Below are positions 17,153 to 25,185 of a DNA stretch of 64,000 nucleotides, piece after piece. The translations under genes and the position numbers were made by a program. The stretch is from Sphingobacterium yanglingense. Lineage in GTDB: Bacteria; Bacteroidota; Bacteroidia; Sphingobacteriales; Sphingobacteriaceae. Below the pieces are notes generated by a model. It had not been told where the DNA came from. It ran no database searches and saw nothing but the letters and a program-made list of their open reading frames with translations. Location of the stretch: positions 1,116,001-1,180,000 of the forward strand of contig NZ_SNYV01000011.1 of NCBI RefSeq assembly GCF_004363245.1. The letters run 5' to 3'. Each line of letters starts with the position of its first letter. The first letter of the stretch is position 1.

Positions 17153-18709
17153 ATGGACTCTCTTAATTCAATCTATATGAAATCTTTATCGCTGCTATTC
17201 ATCAGCCTTTCACTATATACACTACATTCCTGTAAAATCGAAGAACAGATTCTCGATGAGGTCAACGGCAATAAATTGGTCACCAATCCCGCCAATGTAG
17301 AAATGATCGTAGCTCCAGCATATGCCTATATGCGCGATATTCAGAATCGCTCCGGTGTATGGGGTACTCTACTATCCACCACCGACGAGCTAGCTTGGCC
17401 TGCCCGTGGCTCGGATTGGGTGACTCCCGACCTACAGGCGCTATTCACGCACGACTATACACCTACCAACACCTACGTGCGCAATACCTGGAATAGCTTT
17501 ATGCTCGGTATCACACGCTGCAACGTGGCCCTGCAATATTTATCTGCATTTGCCCCTACTCCAGAGACCGATCAATACATCGCCGAAGTAAAATTCATAC
17601 GTGCCCTGTGTATGTTCAAGCTGACCGACAATTTTGGGCAGTTTCCTTTCAGAGAGCATACCGAGACAGACTACTCCAAGAAACCGATCATCCTGGACCG
17701 TGCCGCGGCAGTGCAACGAATGGTTTCTGATCTATCCGAAATCATCCCCTCACTGAAGACCAAATCCGAGGTACCTTATGGACGGGTGACAAAAGCGGCT
17801 GCACAAATGCTATTGGCTAATATTTACCTTAACCATCAGGTATTCTTAGGCACTCCAAAATGGAAAGAGACCATTCAACAGTGCGATGCCATCATCACAC
17901 CTGGGCAATACACCTTGGCAGATGACTATTGGGGGATGTTCCAGTACGACAATGCCAAATATCTGCACAGTACAGAATCTATCCTCTCCATCATCTACGA
18001 TGAGACCATCGGTCTTACCGGCTCCGTATGGATCCCCATCACCCTGCACTACAATCAAAAGTTTGGCAATTTCACCAGCTTATGGAACGGTTGCTGTACC
18101 ACACCTACATTTGTAGACACCTGGGATACCAGCGACAAACGCTACTCTGACAAGCGTCTTATTGGTCAACTCGGCTTCAATCAAGGTCTCCTGATTGGAC
18201 AGCAATACTCACCTACCGGAGTAGCACTTAAGACACGTACAGGAGCACCGCTTGTATTTACCAAAAACTTCAGCATCAAGAATTCGTCCGAAGAGGCCGG
18301 TGTACGGATTGTCAAATTTGCTCCCAATCCATCGACGACCAATACTAGTAACGCAGGAAATGATTTTCCTTTATACCGGCTTGCAGATGTTTATCTCATG
18401 CGGGCTGAGGCAAAATTCAGATCTGGAGATGTCAATGGTGCACTACAGGATATCAACTACCTGCGCCATGACAAACGCGGCATGCCTGCATATACCAGCT
18501 TGGATCTAGACAAAATACTTAAAGAGCGTGGCTACGAGCTGTACTGGGAAGGTGGCCGCCGCACTGACTTAATCCGTTTTGACAAATACCTTGATGCTCG
18601 CGAAGAGAAAAATTTTGTGACACCAAGTTATAAATTACTTCTACCCATCCCTATCAGTGCTATCGAAGCCAATGCCGATCTGGTACAGAATCCGGGTTAC
18701 CCAAAATAA
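17153..18709 (+). CDS. SusD/RagB-type outer-membrane nutrient-binding lipoprotein, locus 1
   Basis: A 518-residue surface lipoprotein that caps the SusC barrel. The lipobox ends at LYTLHSCKIEE. Helical TPR-like segments follow (IRALCMFKLTDNFGQFPF, then AAAQMLLANIYL), and the conserved C-terminal part reads LADVYLMRAEAKFRSGD and ERGYELYWEGGRRTDLIRF. The frame opens at ATG 17153; an internal ATG at 17177 gives a more typical signal peptide. It directly follows susC and precedes a strong hairpin, so it ends the operon. Confidence 0.93.
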   Translation: MDSLNSIYMKSLSLLFISLSLYTLHSCKIEEQILDEVNGNKLVTNPANVEMIVAPAYAYMRDIQNRSGVWGTLLSTTDELAWPARGSDWVTPDLQALFTHDYTPTNTYVRNTWNSFMLGITRCNVALQYLSAFAPTPETDQYIAEVKFIRALCMFKLTDNFGQFPFREHTETDYSKKPIILDRAAAVQRMVSDLSEIIPSLKTKSEVPYGRVTKAAAQMLLANIYLNHQVFLGTPKWKETIQQCDAIITPGQYTLADDYWGMFQYDNAKYLHSTESILSIIYDETIGLTGSVWIPITLHYNQKFGNFTSLWNGCCTTPTFVDTWDTSDKRYSDKRLIGQLGFNQGLLIGQQYSPTGVALKTRTGAPLVFTKNFSIKNSSEEAGVRIVKFAPNPSTTNTSNAGNDFPLYRLADVYLMRAEAKFRSGDVNGALQDINYLRHDKRGMPAYTSLDLDKILKERGYELYWEGGRRTDLIRFDKYLDAREEKNFVTPSYKLLLPIPISAIEANADLVQNPGYPK

Positions 18710-18717
18710 TATAGTCC

Positions 18718-18749
18718 ATTGCACCAGTAAAGGTTTATACTGGTGCAAT
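18718..18749 (+). terminator. Hairpin terminator after SusCD locus 1
   Basis: ATTGCACCAGTA (18718-18729) and TACTGGTGCAAT (18738-18749) form a perfect 12-bp stem with an 8-base loop, nine bases after the susD stop. The downstream T-run is weak, so termination may be partial, but position and stem strength suit an operon end. Confidence 0.7.
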
Positions 18750-18912
18750 TTATACCTCAGTTCTTTTTACTAGGCATCACCTAGGATTGGACATCATAAA
18801 TATTAGATATACATTTTCTGCTACACCATAAACACAATCTATGCGGTAATTCGGAGAATGCCCGACTGTTTTGCATATTTTAGCAGATTATGAACCTACT
18901 CTAAAGCAATAC

Positions 18913-20349
18913 ATGGAAGATCTGATAAGCAAAGTTTATAATGTGGTATGGAGTGATGCGTTGGTCTATCTTTGTCTTATCACCGGTATCTATTTTACAG
19001 TTCGATTTAAATTTCCGCAGCTTACACAACTCCGGGAGATGGTACGTCTCCTTTTTAAAGGCAGTAGTTCGGACAAGGGGATTTCTTCTTTTCAGGCCTT
19101 TTCGTTGGCCATCTCTGGCCGCGTAGGTACTGGTAACATTGCAGGAGTAGCCACAGCTATTGGTATGGGCGGACCCGGAGCCGTATTCTGGATGTGGATC
19201 ATTGCATTTTTGGGAAGCGCCTCGGCAATTGTAGAAGCCACTCTCGGACAGATGTACAAGGAAGTAGACCAAGGTGAATATCGTGGGGGACCTGCCTTTT
19301 ATATTTTAAAAGGACTACGTTCAAAAATATTTGCCTGGACTTTTGCCATTGTCACTATAGTAAGCACCGGTTTCCTGCTGCCTAGCGTACAGAGCAATAG
19401 TATCAGCGTCGCTGTAGAGAAGGCATTTGCTATTCCGCCACTGTTTACCGCCCTATTTTTAGCCGGACTGCTGGGCATCATTATCATCGGTGGTGTAAAG
19501 CGCATCAGCAAGGTAGCCGAATTTGTCGTTCCTTTTATGGCAGGCGCCTATATTCTGATGGCTCTGGTAATCATTGCACTCAACATACAGGAAGTACCGA
19601 CTATATTAGCACTGATTATCAAATCGGCCTTTAATATGGAAGCTACTTTCGGCGCTGTGGCTGGTAGTGCTATAGCCTGGGGCGTAAAACGTGGAATATA
19701 TAGTAATGAAGCGGGGCAAGGAACCGCTCCCCACGCTGCTGCCGCCGCAGAAGTATCCCATCCAATCAAGCAGGGACTTGTACAAGGGTTTTCGGTCTAC
19801 GTAGATACACTTTTTGTATGCACAGCCACCGCATTAATGATACTATTCACTGGCCAGTATAATGTACAGGCGCCCGAAGGTGGTTTTATTGTCGAGCATA
19901 TCCCAGGTACAGAAATGGGACCTGCCTACACGCAGCAGGCAGTAGCGCACCACTTTCCTGCATTCGGAAATATATTTGTGGCCTTAGCGCTCACTTTCTT
20001 CGCTTTTACCACAATCATGGCCTATTATTATATCGCCGAAAGTAATGTCAGTTTTATCAGCAAGCAATCCTCAAAACGTATTATTGTATGGCTGCTGCGT
20101 GTACTCATCCTTATATCAGTATATATGGGCTGCGTAAGCACTGCCGAGTCTGCATGGACGCTGGGCGATATAGGTGTAGGGATGATGGCATGGCTCAACC
20201 TTGTTGCAATCATACTACTCCACCATAAAGTACATAAACTCTATAAAGACTATCAAGACCAACTGTCACGCAAGGAAGACCCTATATTCGACAACAGCAG
20301 ATTCAATTTTAGAAATATGGACTTCTGGGCTAGAAGAAACAAAGAATGA
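18913..20349 (+). CDS. Sodium:alanine/glycine symporter (AGCS family)
   Basis: A 478-residue inner-membrane symporter. The AGCS signature is clear: LAISGRVGTGNIAGVATAIG near the N-terminus, then EYRGGPAFYI and GIYSNEAGQGTAPHAAAAAE. It imports alanine or glycine with sodium. I start at the ATG on 18913; a TTG at 18871 would add 14 residues with no family support. The neighbouring SusCD locus may feed it with small peptides or amino acids, but that is only inference from proximity. It ends flush against the convergent propeller lipoprotein gene. Confidence 0.9.
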   Translation: MEDLISKVYNVVWSDALVYLCLITGIYFTVRFKFPQLTQLREMVRLLFKGSSSDKGISSFQAFSLAISGRVGTGNIAGVATAIGMGGPGAVFWMWIIAFLGSASAIVEATLGQMYKEVDQGEYRGGPAFYILKGLRSKIFAWTFAIVTIVSTGFLLPSVQSNSISVAVEKAFAIPPLFTALFLAGLLGIIIIGGVKRISKVAEFVVPFMAGAYILMALVIIALNIQEVPTILALIIKSAFNMEATFGAVAGSAIAWGVKRGIYSNEAGQGTAPHAAAAAEVSHPIKQGLVQGFSVYVDTLFVCTATALMILFTGQYNVQAPEGGFIVEHIPGTEMGPAYTQQAVAHHFPAFGNIFVALALTFFAFTTIMAYYYIAESNVSFISKQSSKRIIVWLLRVLILISVYMGCVSTAESAWTLGDIGVGMMAWLNLVAIILLHHKVHKLYKDYQDQLSRKEDPIFDNSRFNFRNMDFWARRNKE

Positions 20350-21603
20350 TTATTCTCCAGGCGCTGAAGGGCTTCTAAACATACCATTATCAGCTAATAT
20401 CAGCGGGTCGGCATTACTGATGCCATTGAGTTCGGCATTAAGCCATACGAGTGCACCATCACTCGCATTCAATGCCAATAGACCTACAGATTCACCCTGT
20501 GCTGCTAAATTATTGCCGTAGGCATACAATCGCCCATTGGCGTATGTCGCTGAGGCATCCAGTCCGATATTATCGTTCTGCCATAGCTTTGCGCCGTCTT
20601 CCAGCCGCACCAGATAAGGATGACCGTCAGCATTAACCGTGCTTCCATTTTCATAGATTCCGAGAACATATTTACCGTCGATAACGGTAGGCGTATAATA
20701 CCCCACCATATCGCCTCCACTATCCTTTTCCCATATCACCTGGCCATTGCTGATATCTATACAAAAAAGCTTACCGCCCATACCTACACTACGGCTCCCA
20801 TGCAAGAGTGCTTTGTTACCTGAAATAATCGGGGTACCTGCTCCATAGCTCGCATCGGGCATTGGTACACGCCATGACTCCTTACCGCTAGAAAGATCGA
20901 TCGCCACTAAGTCATTCATCGGCACTAGTAGTGTATTTCCTGAAATCTTAGCCCTACCGGTTACAGCCGTCTCGGCAGCAAGAGTAAATGTCTGTATAGG
21001 TTTACCATTAGTTTTATCCAATAGGTATAGCTTATTACGTTCGTCACCCCATAATGCGGTACGACTTGAGCCTACAATCACATATTTATCCTGCACACTC
21101 ATGTAGGTCGGATAATAACTATTGCGTGTACCATCAAAATCCGGATCCAAGGAGCGCGACCAAAGTATTGTACCATCTTGTCTTAGCGCAACAGCTATTC
21201 CAGAGTATCCTATACTATAACAAACACCATCTTTGAAGCTAGTCTGCACCTCGCTGGCAGTTATTGACTCCTCTTTAAAGAAAGACTTTCGCCATATAAG
21301 TTGTTTGCTATTCAGATCAATAGCATTGATCGTATTGCTTTCATCTCCGTTATAGATTTTGGCACCATCCGAATCCATCCCCGATACATCATTCTGTCTT
21401 CCAAAATAAAACAACATCTCAGCCTTACCATCACTGGCACTAACCTGATATACCTTTCCATTACTACTGGTAAGGATAGATTTATTAGTTCCTCCATTAT
21501 CAAATATCGGTTCATTTTCTCCACCATGGGAATTATCCTTGCTACAGGATATTAGAGCTGGAGCTAATACAATAACAAAAGATGCGACTAAGATTTTTCT
21601 CAT
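20350..21603 (-). CDS. PQQ-type beta-propeller lipoprotein (BamB-like)
   Basis: A 417-residue lipoprotein with lipobox APALISCSK (cysteine 20). The mature part consists of repeated propeller blades, each with a G-x-x-x-W or GK-x-LWR-type strand: LIWRKSFF, ILWSRSL, SWRVPMP, VIWEKDS, LWQNDN and ALVWLNAEL. The fold is shared by BamB and PQQ-binding repeat proteins. The protein lacks dehydrogenase residues, so a structural or binding role on the periplasmic face of the envelope is more likely. Its stop abuts the symporter stop on the opposite strand without a gap. Confidence 0.85.
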   Translation of the reverse strand: MRKILVASFVIVLAPALISCSKDNSHGGENEPIFDNGGTNKSILTSSNGKVYQVSASDGKAEMLFYFGRQNDVSGMDSDGAKIYNGDESNTINAIDLNSKQLIWRKSFFKEESITASEVQTSFKDGVCYSIGYSGIAVALRQDGTILWSRSLDPDFDGTRNSYYPTYMSVQDKYVIVGSSRTALWGDERNKLYLLDKTNGKPIQTFTLAAETAVTGRAKISGNTLLVPMNDLVAIDLSSGKESWRVPMPDASYGAGTPIISGNKALLHGSRSVGMGGKLFCIDISNGQVIWEKDSGGDMVGYYTPTVIDGKYVLGIYENGSTVNADGHPYLVRLEDGAKLWQNDNIGLDASATYANGRLYAYGNNLAAQGESVGLLALNASDGALVWLNAELNGISNADPLILADNGMFRSPSAPGE

Positions 21604-21786
21604 AGGTAACAGCTTGATTGAATAAAAGTAACGTTAGTTTATATCACTAGTTATATAACGTAAAAAACCTGAGGATTAGTATATTACAAACTATATTTTT
21701 CAAATAGTGAGCAGCATTACTTGTAAAATCAAGGAAGTTGTTTTTATTTGATCAGTTTACACTGGGTAAACTATATATTAAAAGCA

Positions 21787-21814
21787 AAAGGGTTCAGAAT
21801 AATCTGAACCCTTT
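21787..21814. terminator. Bidirectional hairpin terminator
   Basis: AAAGGGTTCAGA (21787-21798) and TCTGAACCCTTT (21803-21814) form a perfect 12-bp stem with loop ATAA. On the plus strand CTAGCTTTTTT follows; on the minus strand the T-rich TGCTTTTAAT follows. It lies 184 bp upstream of the propeller gene start. It insulates that gene from transcripts in both directions; no obvious plus-strand gene ends before it. Confidence 0.7.
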
Positions 21815-22012
21815 CTAGCTTTTTTACAGATACCCTTTTTTTCTGTTTCGACGTTTCTTTTTTCGAATAAACCCTATGTCTATTCTTTGCGGGTACTATA
21901 ATCAAGCATTTATATTATAAAAGACATCTCCTACTCGAGGAGCCATCTGTTTTGTGCTGCTCTTTGTTATAATAACGCTGCATATTTTATATTATTGTGT
22001 CAGTTAATATTT

Positions 22013-22120
22013 TTATCCAAAATATTTCTTGTGGTACAGGTCCTTCATCTTGTTGTAACGGTACGGATGCTCTTTGGTCACATGATATCCGCCACAGTGC
22101 TCACAACTATATTCGTATCG
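22013..22120 (-). pseudogene. Zinc-ribbon protein remnant (no start codon)
   Basis: On the minus strand a frame of 35 codons reads like a real small protein: RYEYSCEHCGGYHVTKEHPY, then about 15 more residues ending KKYFG and a stop. CxxC followed by Y-H is typical of small zinc-ribbon proteins. A TAA stop lies directly before the first codon and no ATG, GTG or TTG is in frame, so the 5' end has been lost or frameshifted. I cannot name the family. Confidence 0.4.
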
Positions 22121-22266
22121 TTACCTCGATTAACTACTCAAATCAATTATTTCGCGGAGTTCGGCCATGAACCAAAGGAATGCTGTGAGCACTATTTTTA
22201 ATGAATCGACGCTAAAATATATTTGAAAACCATAATGTTTTTTAAAATAAGGGGGTGCACACCCTT

Positions 22267-22278
22267 CCCCCCCCCCCC
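22267..22278. repeat. Homopolymer of twelve C
   Basis: A run of 12 C on the plus strand (12 G on the minus strand), preceded by a GGGGGTGCACACCC inverted repeat. Such tracts slip during replication and can form G-quadruplexes on the G strand. No gene is clearly affected; it may also be a sequencing weak point. Confidence 0.8.
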
Positions 22279-22468
22279 TGCGGACCACTAAAAACCATCC
22301 AAAAACCGCGTTTAGACTCCATAGACCGTGTTTTGCATAAGAAGCCGAAAAGCAGCAGGAATCACCTTTTCGCACCCCCACCCCTTTTCATTGGCCAGAA
22401 ACCGCGTTGCCCCCCTCAAATCTCAACCCTCCAATCACCTCTTATTCGTTATACCTTTGATTTATAAT

Positions 22469-22501
22469 GTTACAGAGGTTACAGGGTTATAAAGTTATAA
22501 G
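22469..22501 (+). repeat. Short tandem repeats (GTTACAG / GTTATAA)
   Basis: Four consecutive units: GTTACAGAG, GTTACAGG, GTTATAAA and GTTATAAG, with a period of 8-9 bases. They lie in the gene-poor kilobase and resemble small iterons, but there is no replication gene nearby. Confidence 0.5.
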
Positions 22502-22565
22502 AGAAAGCCTTCATAACTAGATAACAGGCATAGTGAAACGGAGTCCCGACACGGTCGGGAATACT

Positions 22566-22579
22566 AAAAAGCACTACTC
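22566..22579 (-). terminator. Copy A of the GAGTAGTGCTTTTT terminator arm
   Basis: On the minus strand this reads GAGTAGTGCTTTTT, 26 bp after the erythromycin-esterase-like gene ends. The matching 5' arm is poorly preserved here, so this copy is the weakest of four. A nearby hairpin (22544-22560) may assist termination. Confidence 0.45.
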
Positions 22580-22604
22580 GAGACTGTCAAATAAACAAGA
22601 CTGT

Positions 22605-23618
22605 TTAATTTGCCAACAGTCGTTCGCATTTACTTCCTTTATCCACGTTAATCATCATATCATATTTAGCATCCAGCGAATGGATATTGATTGCTGGATA
22701 ATTCTTATCACTGTCCGATTCTGAAACTCCAATTATCAAGTACTTTTCGGGGTAGTTTTCTTTGAGAAAAACACCCAACTTCTTATATGCCACAAATTCC
22801 GGGTCGTTTTCGATATGAAAGTTATGTGCCCATACCACCGCACGCGAGCCAGCAAATACATGCTGTTTGAGATTCTCGTACATCATAGAATCCCTTGGAA
22901 AAGTAGGATCATCCCATAAGTTTGTAAATTGCTCTAACTCTCGAAAAAAAACACTGTTTTCTTTATTTCCAATCTGCTCTTTCAGAGCCCTTACGTTATA
23001 CTTCGCTTTTTTAAAATGATTAAGCCATTCGGTAGTCTTTATTACTAAGACACCACTGTCGAGAATAGAGCGAAGGCTTTGATTTATCAATTTTTGAGTC
23101 TCACGTATTTCTTCCAACATTTTGAGGTCGTCACCTACGTATTTCTCAATCTTGGATAATGGGATAGAATAGTTCTGACAATCTATACCAACAATCTTTA
23201 CCTTCCTGTAGTTGCTTGTGTTATGTTGTTTTAACCATTCCAACATTTCTAGAATCTCTACAGTATCAAAAAGACCAATCCCCTGCAAAGAATAAGGTTC
23301 ATTCAGAGAGGCTAAAATACCTTTGGGATCCAGCTCTATCTCACCATGAATATAGCTATTGAGGATATCCGCTACACTCATTGAAGCTTCTAGGGCAATA
23401 ATATCTATGATATTATGTTGCACAAAATGTTTTATCAATTCAACTTTCGACTTGTAATATCCTTGACGAAAATGTTCTGCCTCACCCAAACCAATAATGT
23501 CATACTGCTTCATATTATCGGAAAGCGCATTTAAATCCTTGTCTGAAAAGGACTGAGCCGGGGCTCTTACAGTAAACAACATGAGTAATGCGGCTAATAT
23601 AAGTCGATGCTGATACAT
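22605..23618 (-). CDS. Secreted erythromycin-esterase-like hydrolase
   Basis: A 337-residue protein with a signal peptide ending near PAQ (residue 22). The erythromycin-esterase family motif IIGLGEAEH is at residues 41-49, with the catalytic-type histidine at 49. A conserved glutamate lies in IIALEAS, and VVWAHNFHI is at about 260. Family members hydrolyse macrolide lactones or unrelated esters; many Bacteroidota homologues have no known link to resistance. The protein is somewhat shorter than resistance-type Ere enzymes and is exported, so an antibiotic role is uncertain. It is monocistronic. Confidence 0.75.
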   Translation of the reverse strand: MYQHRLILAALLMLFTVRAPAQSFSDKDLNALSDNMKQYDIIGLGEAEHFRQGYYKSKVELIKHFVQHNIIDIIALEASMSVADILNSYIHGEIELDPKGILASLNEPYSLQGIGLFDTVEILEMLEWLKQHNTSNYRKVKIVGIDCQNYSIPLSKIEKYVGDDLKMLEEIRETQKLINQSLRSILDSGVLVIKTTEWLNHFKKAKYNVRALKEQIGNKENSVFFRELEQFTNLWDDPTFPRDSMMYENLKQHVFAGSRAVVWAHNFHIENDPEFVAYKKLGVFLKENYPEKYLIIGVSESDSDKNYPAINIHSLDAKYDMMINVDKGSKCERLLAN

Positions 23619-23776
23619 AATTTATAGATTAGATTGTTTTCCTATATGATGTCCTAAGTTAGGTATTTCCATAACAGTAAAACAAAGTACCTGCTAGCGC
23701 TCCTTTGTATAAGGTGTGCTTTTCACATTTGCCCTCGCTAGTATCCTACTAAAACTAAGCAGAAATATGAAGATAT

Positions 23777-23805
23777 AAAAAAGCACTACTCAAAGGAATA
23801 GTGCT
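23777..23805 (-). terminator. Copy B of the GAGTAGTGCTTTTT terminator
   Basis: On the minus strand AGCACTA (23805-23799) pairs with TAGTGCT (23788-23782) and is followed by TTTTTT. It lies 65 bp after the isochorismatase-like gene and ends the MerR-controlled transcript. Confidence 0.7.
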
Positions 23806-23869
23806 GTATAGCAATACAGAACGCAAGGGTTATCTGCTAGATTACACTTACCATAAAAAGTCAATGGTT

Positions 23870-24523
23870 TTATTTTTCAATAAAATCTTTTGTTGTAAGC
23901 TGTTCTCCAAAATGATGCACGACCTCATTAAGTACATAGTCTTGCTGATACTTATTGAAGGCAGATGTCGCATCGGAAATCAGGAAGGTATTGTACCCCC
24001 GTTCGTGGGCATCACGCAACGTACTCTCTACACAGACATGAGTAGCGTAACCGACCAAATACAGGTTTTCAATCTTATTGTTACGTAAGTAGACATCGAG
24101 ATTGGACCCTGTAAAACCGCTAGCCCCTACCCGTCCAGTAACTACAAACTCACCACTAGCGGGCTTTACCGTATCATAAAACTGAGAGCCAAATTCATTG
24201 ATGGGAAATGTACCTGCATTGGGGATAGCCTTACGAAGCCCACTCTTTCCGTTGGCTATCTCCGGGTATCCTTTTTCAAAACGTAAACCGACATGGATTA
24301 CCTCAATACCTTCGAGCCGTGCATAGTCTAATGCTTTTTCTATATTTCTGATTGAGGTATGCATCATCTCCTTGTCGGTGACCAGCGCCCTGTAAAGTTT
24401 CCCGTCCGAATGCATCCATTCGTTCTGTGTTTCGATAAGAATCAAAGCTGATTTTGGCTTTGTCTGTCCGTGAATGTCTTTCATTGTCAAAAGAGTTAGG
24501 ATAATTAAAAGTATTGTTCTCAT
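23870..24523 (-). CDS. Exported isochorismatase-like cysteine hydrolase with altered active site
   Basis: A 217-residue protein with a signal peptide (to about HGQ, residue 20) and an isochorismatase fold. The nucleophile C164 is in GYATHVCVESTLRDAHERGY. The position of the catalytic aspartate (usually LIDMQ) is E31 in ALILIETQN. The usual lysine (TGK-type) is R131 in VTGRVGASGF. With two of three catalytic residues changed conservatively, activity may be modified or lost. It starts 5 bp after the NTF2-like gene, so both are one operon divergent from merR. The substrate is unknown. Confidence 0.82.
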   Translation of the reverse strand: MRTILLIILTLLTMKDIHGQTKPKSALILIETQNEWMHSDGKLYRALVTDKEMMHTSIRNIEKALDYARLEGIEVIHVGLRFEKGYPEIANGKSGLRKAIPNAGTFPINEFGSQFYDTVKPASGEFVVTGRVGASGFTGSNLDVYLRNNKIENLYLVGYATHVCVESTLRDAHERGYNTFLISDATSAFNKYQQDYVLNEVVHHFGEQLTTKDFIEK

Positions 24524-24528
24524 TTCAA

Positions 24529-25083
24529 TTAGTTAAAATCAAGTTGTAAAGGATTGTTAATATGTTCGTGGGATACTTTGGAAACAGCCTGCCAACCGTT
24601 CGGGTACTTTATATAAGACAGGTAATCCGTGATTACCAACTCACCTACCCTAAAAAACTGCACCTTCACGACCGCTGTACGACCAGTGATGTCCAATACA
24701 TCAATCTTAAAGTCGAGTTTTCTAACCCCGGATTTTACTTTTGCAGGATCATTTTTATAGGCTTCTACCACTTTCACCCAATCGGAAAGTCCTAGCCTCA
24801 TTAACCCACCCTGCTGAGGTATGAGAATCGCAAAATCGCGATGAAAACCTCGAAACATAGCCTTGGTGTCCATTCGGTTTAGAGCGCCATTTACAAATGT
24901 TTCTTCGACCAGGCATTCTAATACTTGCATCTCACAAATACTATCAACGGGCCTTTCTACCTCAGAATAAACACAGCATTTTTGATCGACAGACAACACT
25001 TTGGCATGATCAGCGACCGCTTCCTTGGGCACTGTTGTCGATATTGTTACTAATACAAGCATACTCATAATTGCATCTTTCAT
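24529..25083 (-). CDS. Lumazine-binding-like (NTF2-fold) exported protein
   Basis: A 184-residue protein with a hydrophobic N-terminus (SMLVLVTISTTV) and an NTF2-like domain from about 55. It resembles the putative lumazine-binding / SnoaL-like group: ETFVNGALNRMDTKAMFRGF, then VLDITGRTAVVKVQFFRVG and DYLSYIKYPNGWQAVSKV. Proteins of this type often bind small hydrophobic ligands in a pocket. It is the first gene of the operon facing merR; the isochorismatase-like gene follows 5 bp later. The export signal is plausible but its cleavage site is unclear. Confidence 0.75.
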   Translation of the reverse strand: MKDAIMSMLVLVTISTTVPKEAVADHAKVLSVDQKCCVYSEVERPVDSICEMQVLECLVEETFVNGALNRMDTKAMFRGFHRDFAILIPQQGGLMRLGLSDWVKVVEAYKNDPAKVKSGVRKLDFKIDVLDITGRTAVVKVQFFRVGELVITDYLSYIKYPNGWQAVSKVSHEHINNPLQLDFN

Positions 25084-25110
25084 ACATTAATTGAAGTTAA
25101 TATTCATAAA

Positions 25111-25127
25111 TTGTAAATAATCTACAA
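25111..25127. promoter_or_regulatory. Putative MerR operator 1
   Basis: TTGTAAATAATCTACAA is an imperfect inverted repeat whose arms TTGTA and TACAA match. It covers the predicted transcription start of the minus-strand operon and shares its half-site sequence with operator 2. Confidence 0.6.
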
Positions 25128-25158
25128 TTGCAAATTAATGTCTTAATTTTTATATTTA
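25127..25158 (+). promoter_or_regulatory. merR promoter
   Basis: ATTG (25127-25130), a 20-base spacer and TATATTTA (25151-25158): the Bacteroidota promoter pattern with one mismatch in each element. It lies 27 bp upstream of the merR ATG and overlaps the opposing promoter almost completely. Confidence 0.55.
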
Positions 25159-25162
25159 CAAC
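25131..25162 (-). promoter_or_regulatory. Promoter of the NTF2-like / isochorismatase-like operon
   Basis: On the minus strand GTTG (25162-25159), 20 bases, then TTAATTTG (25138-25131). It faces the merR promoter over the same DNA, so the two cannot be occupied by polymerase at once. Confidence 0.5.
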
Positions 25163-25184
25163 ATTAATTGTAAATAAATTACAA
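25154..25184. promoter_or_regulatory. Putative MerR operator 2 (overlaps merR start)
   Basis: TTGTAAATAAATTACAA (25168-25184) is nearly identical to operator 1. A second palindrome, ATTTACAA-CATTAA-TTGTAAAT (25154-25175), overlaps it. The site abuts the merR ATG at 25186, as expected for autoregulation. Confidence 0.6.
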
Positions 25185-25185
25185 A

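Larger units (their letters stand above)
21604..22604. other. Gene-poor kilobase with hairpins, C12 tract and a gene remnant
   Basis: No intact gene is convincing here. The stretch holds a strong hairpin (21787-21814), a start-less zinc-ribbon reading frame (22013-22120), an inverted repeat GGGTGCACACCC (22253-22264) beside a run of twelve C (22267-22278), short tandem repeats (22469-22501) and a hairpin TCCCGAC-ACG-GTCGGGA (22544-22560). Frames at 22130-22381 (minus) and 22255-22467 (plus) run through the C-tract and have biased, non-protein-like composition. Confidence 0.6.

Noticed and set aside
22130..22381. Minus-strand frame of 83 codons through the G12 tract
   Set aside because: Composition is biased by the homopolymer and low-complexity DNA, with no domain; a gene depending on an exact 12-G run is unlikely.
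22450..22460. TACCTTTG as a promoter -7 element
   Set aside because: No -33 element at 19-21 bases upstream and no credible gene downstream on the plus strand.
22255..22467. Plus-strand frame of 70 codons through the C12 tract
   Set aside because: It starts inside the inverted repeat and encodes polyproline from the C-run; no family resemblance and no promoter.
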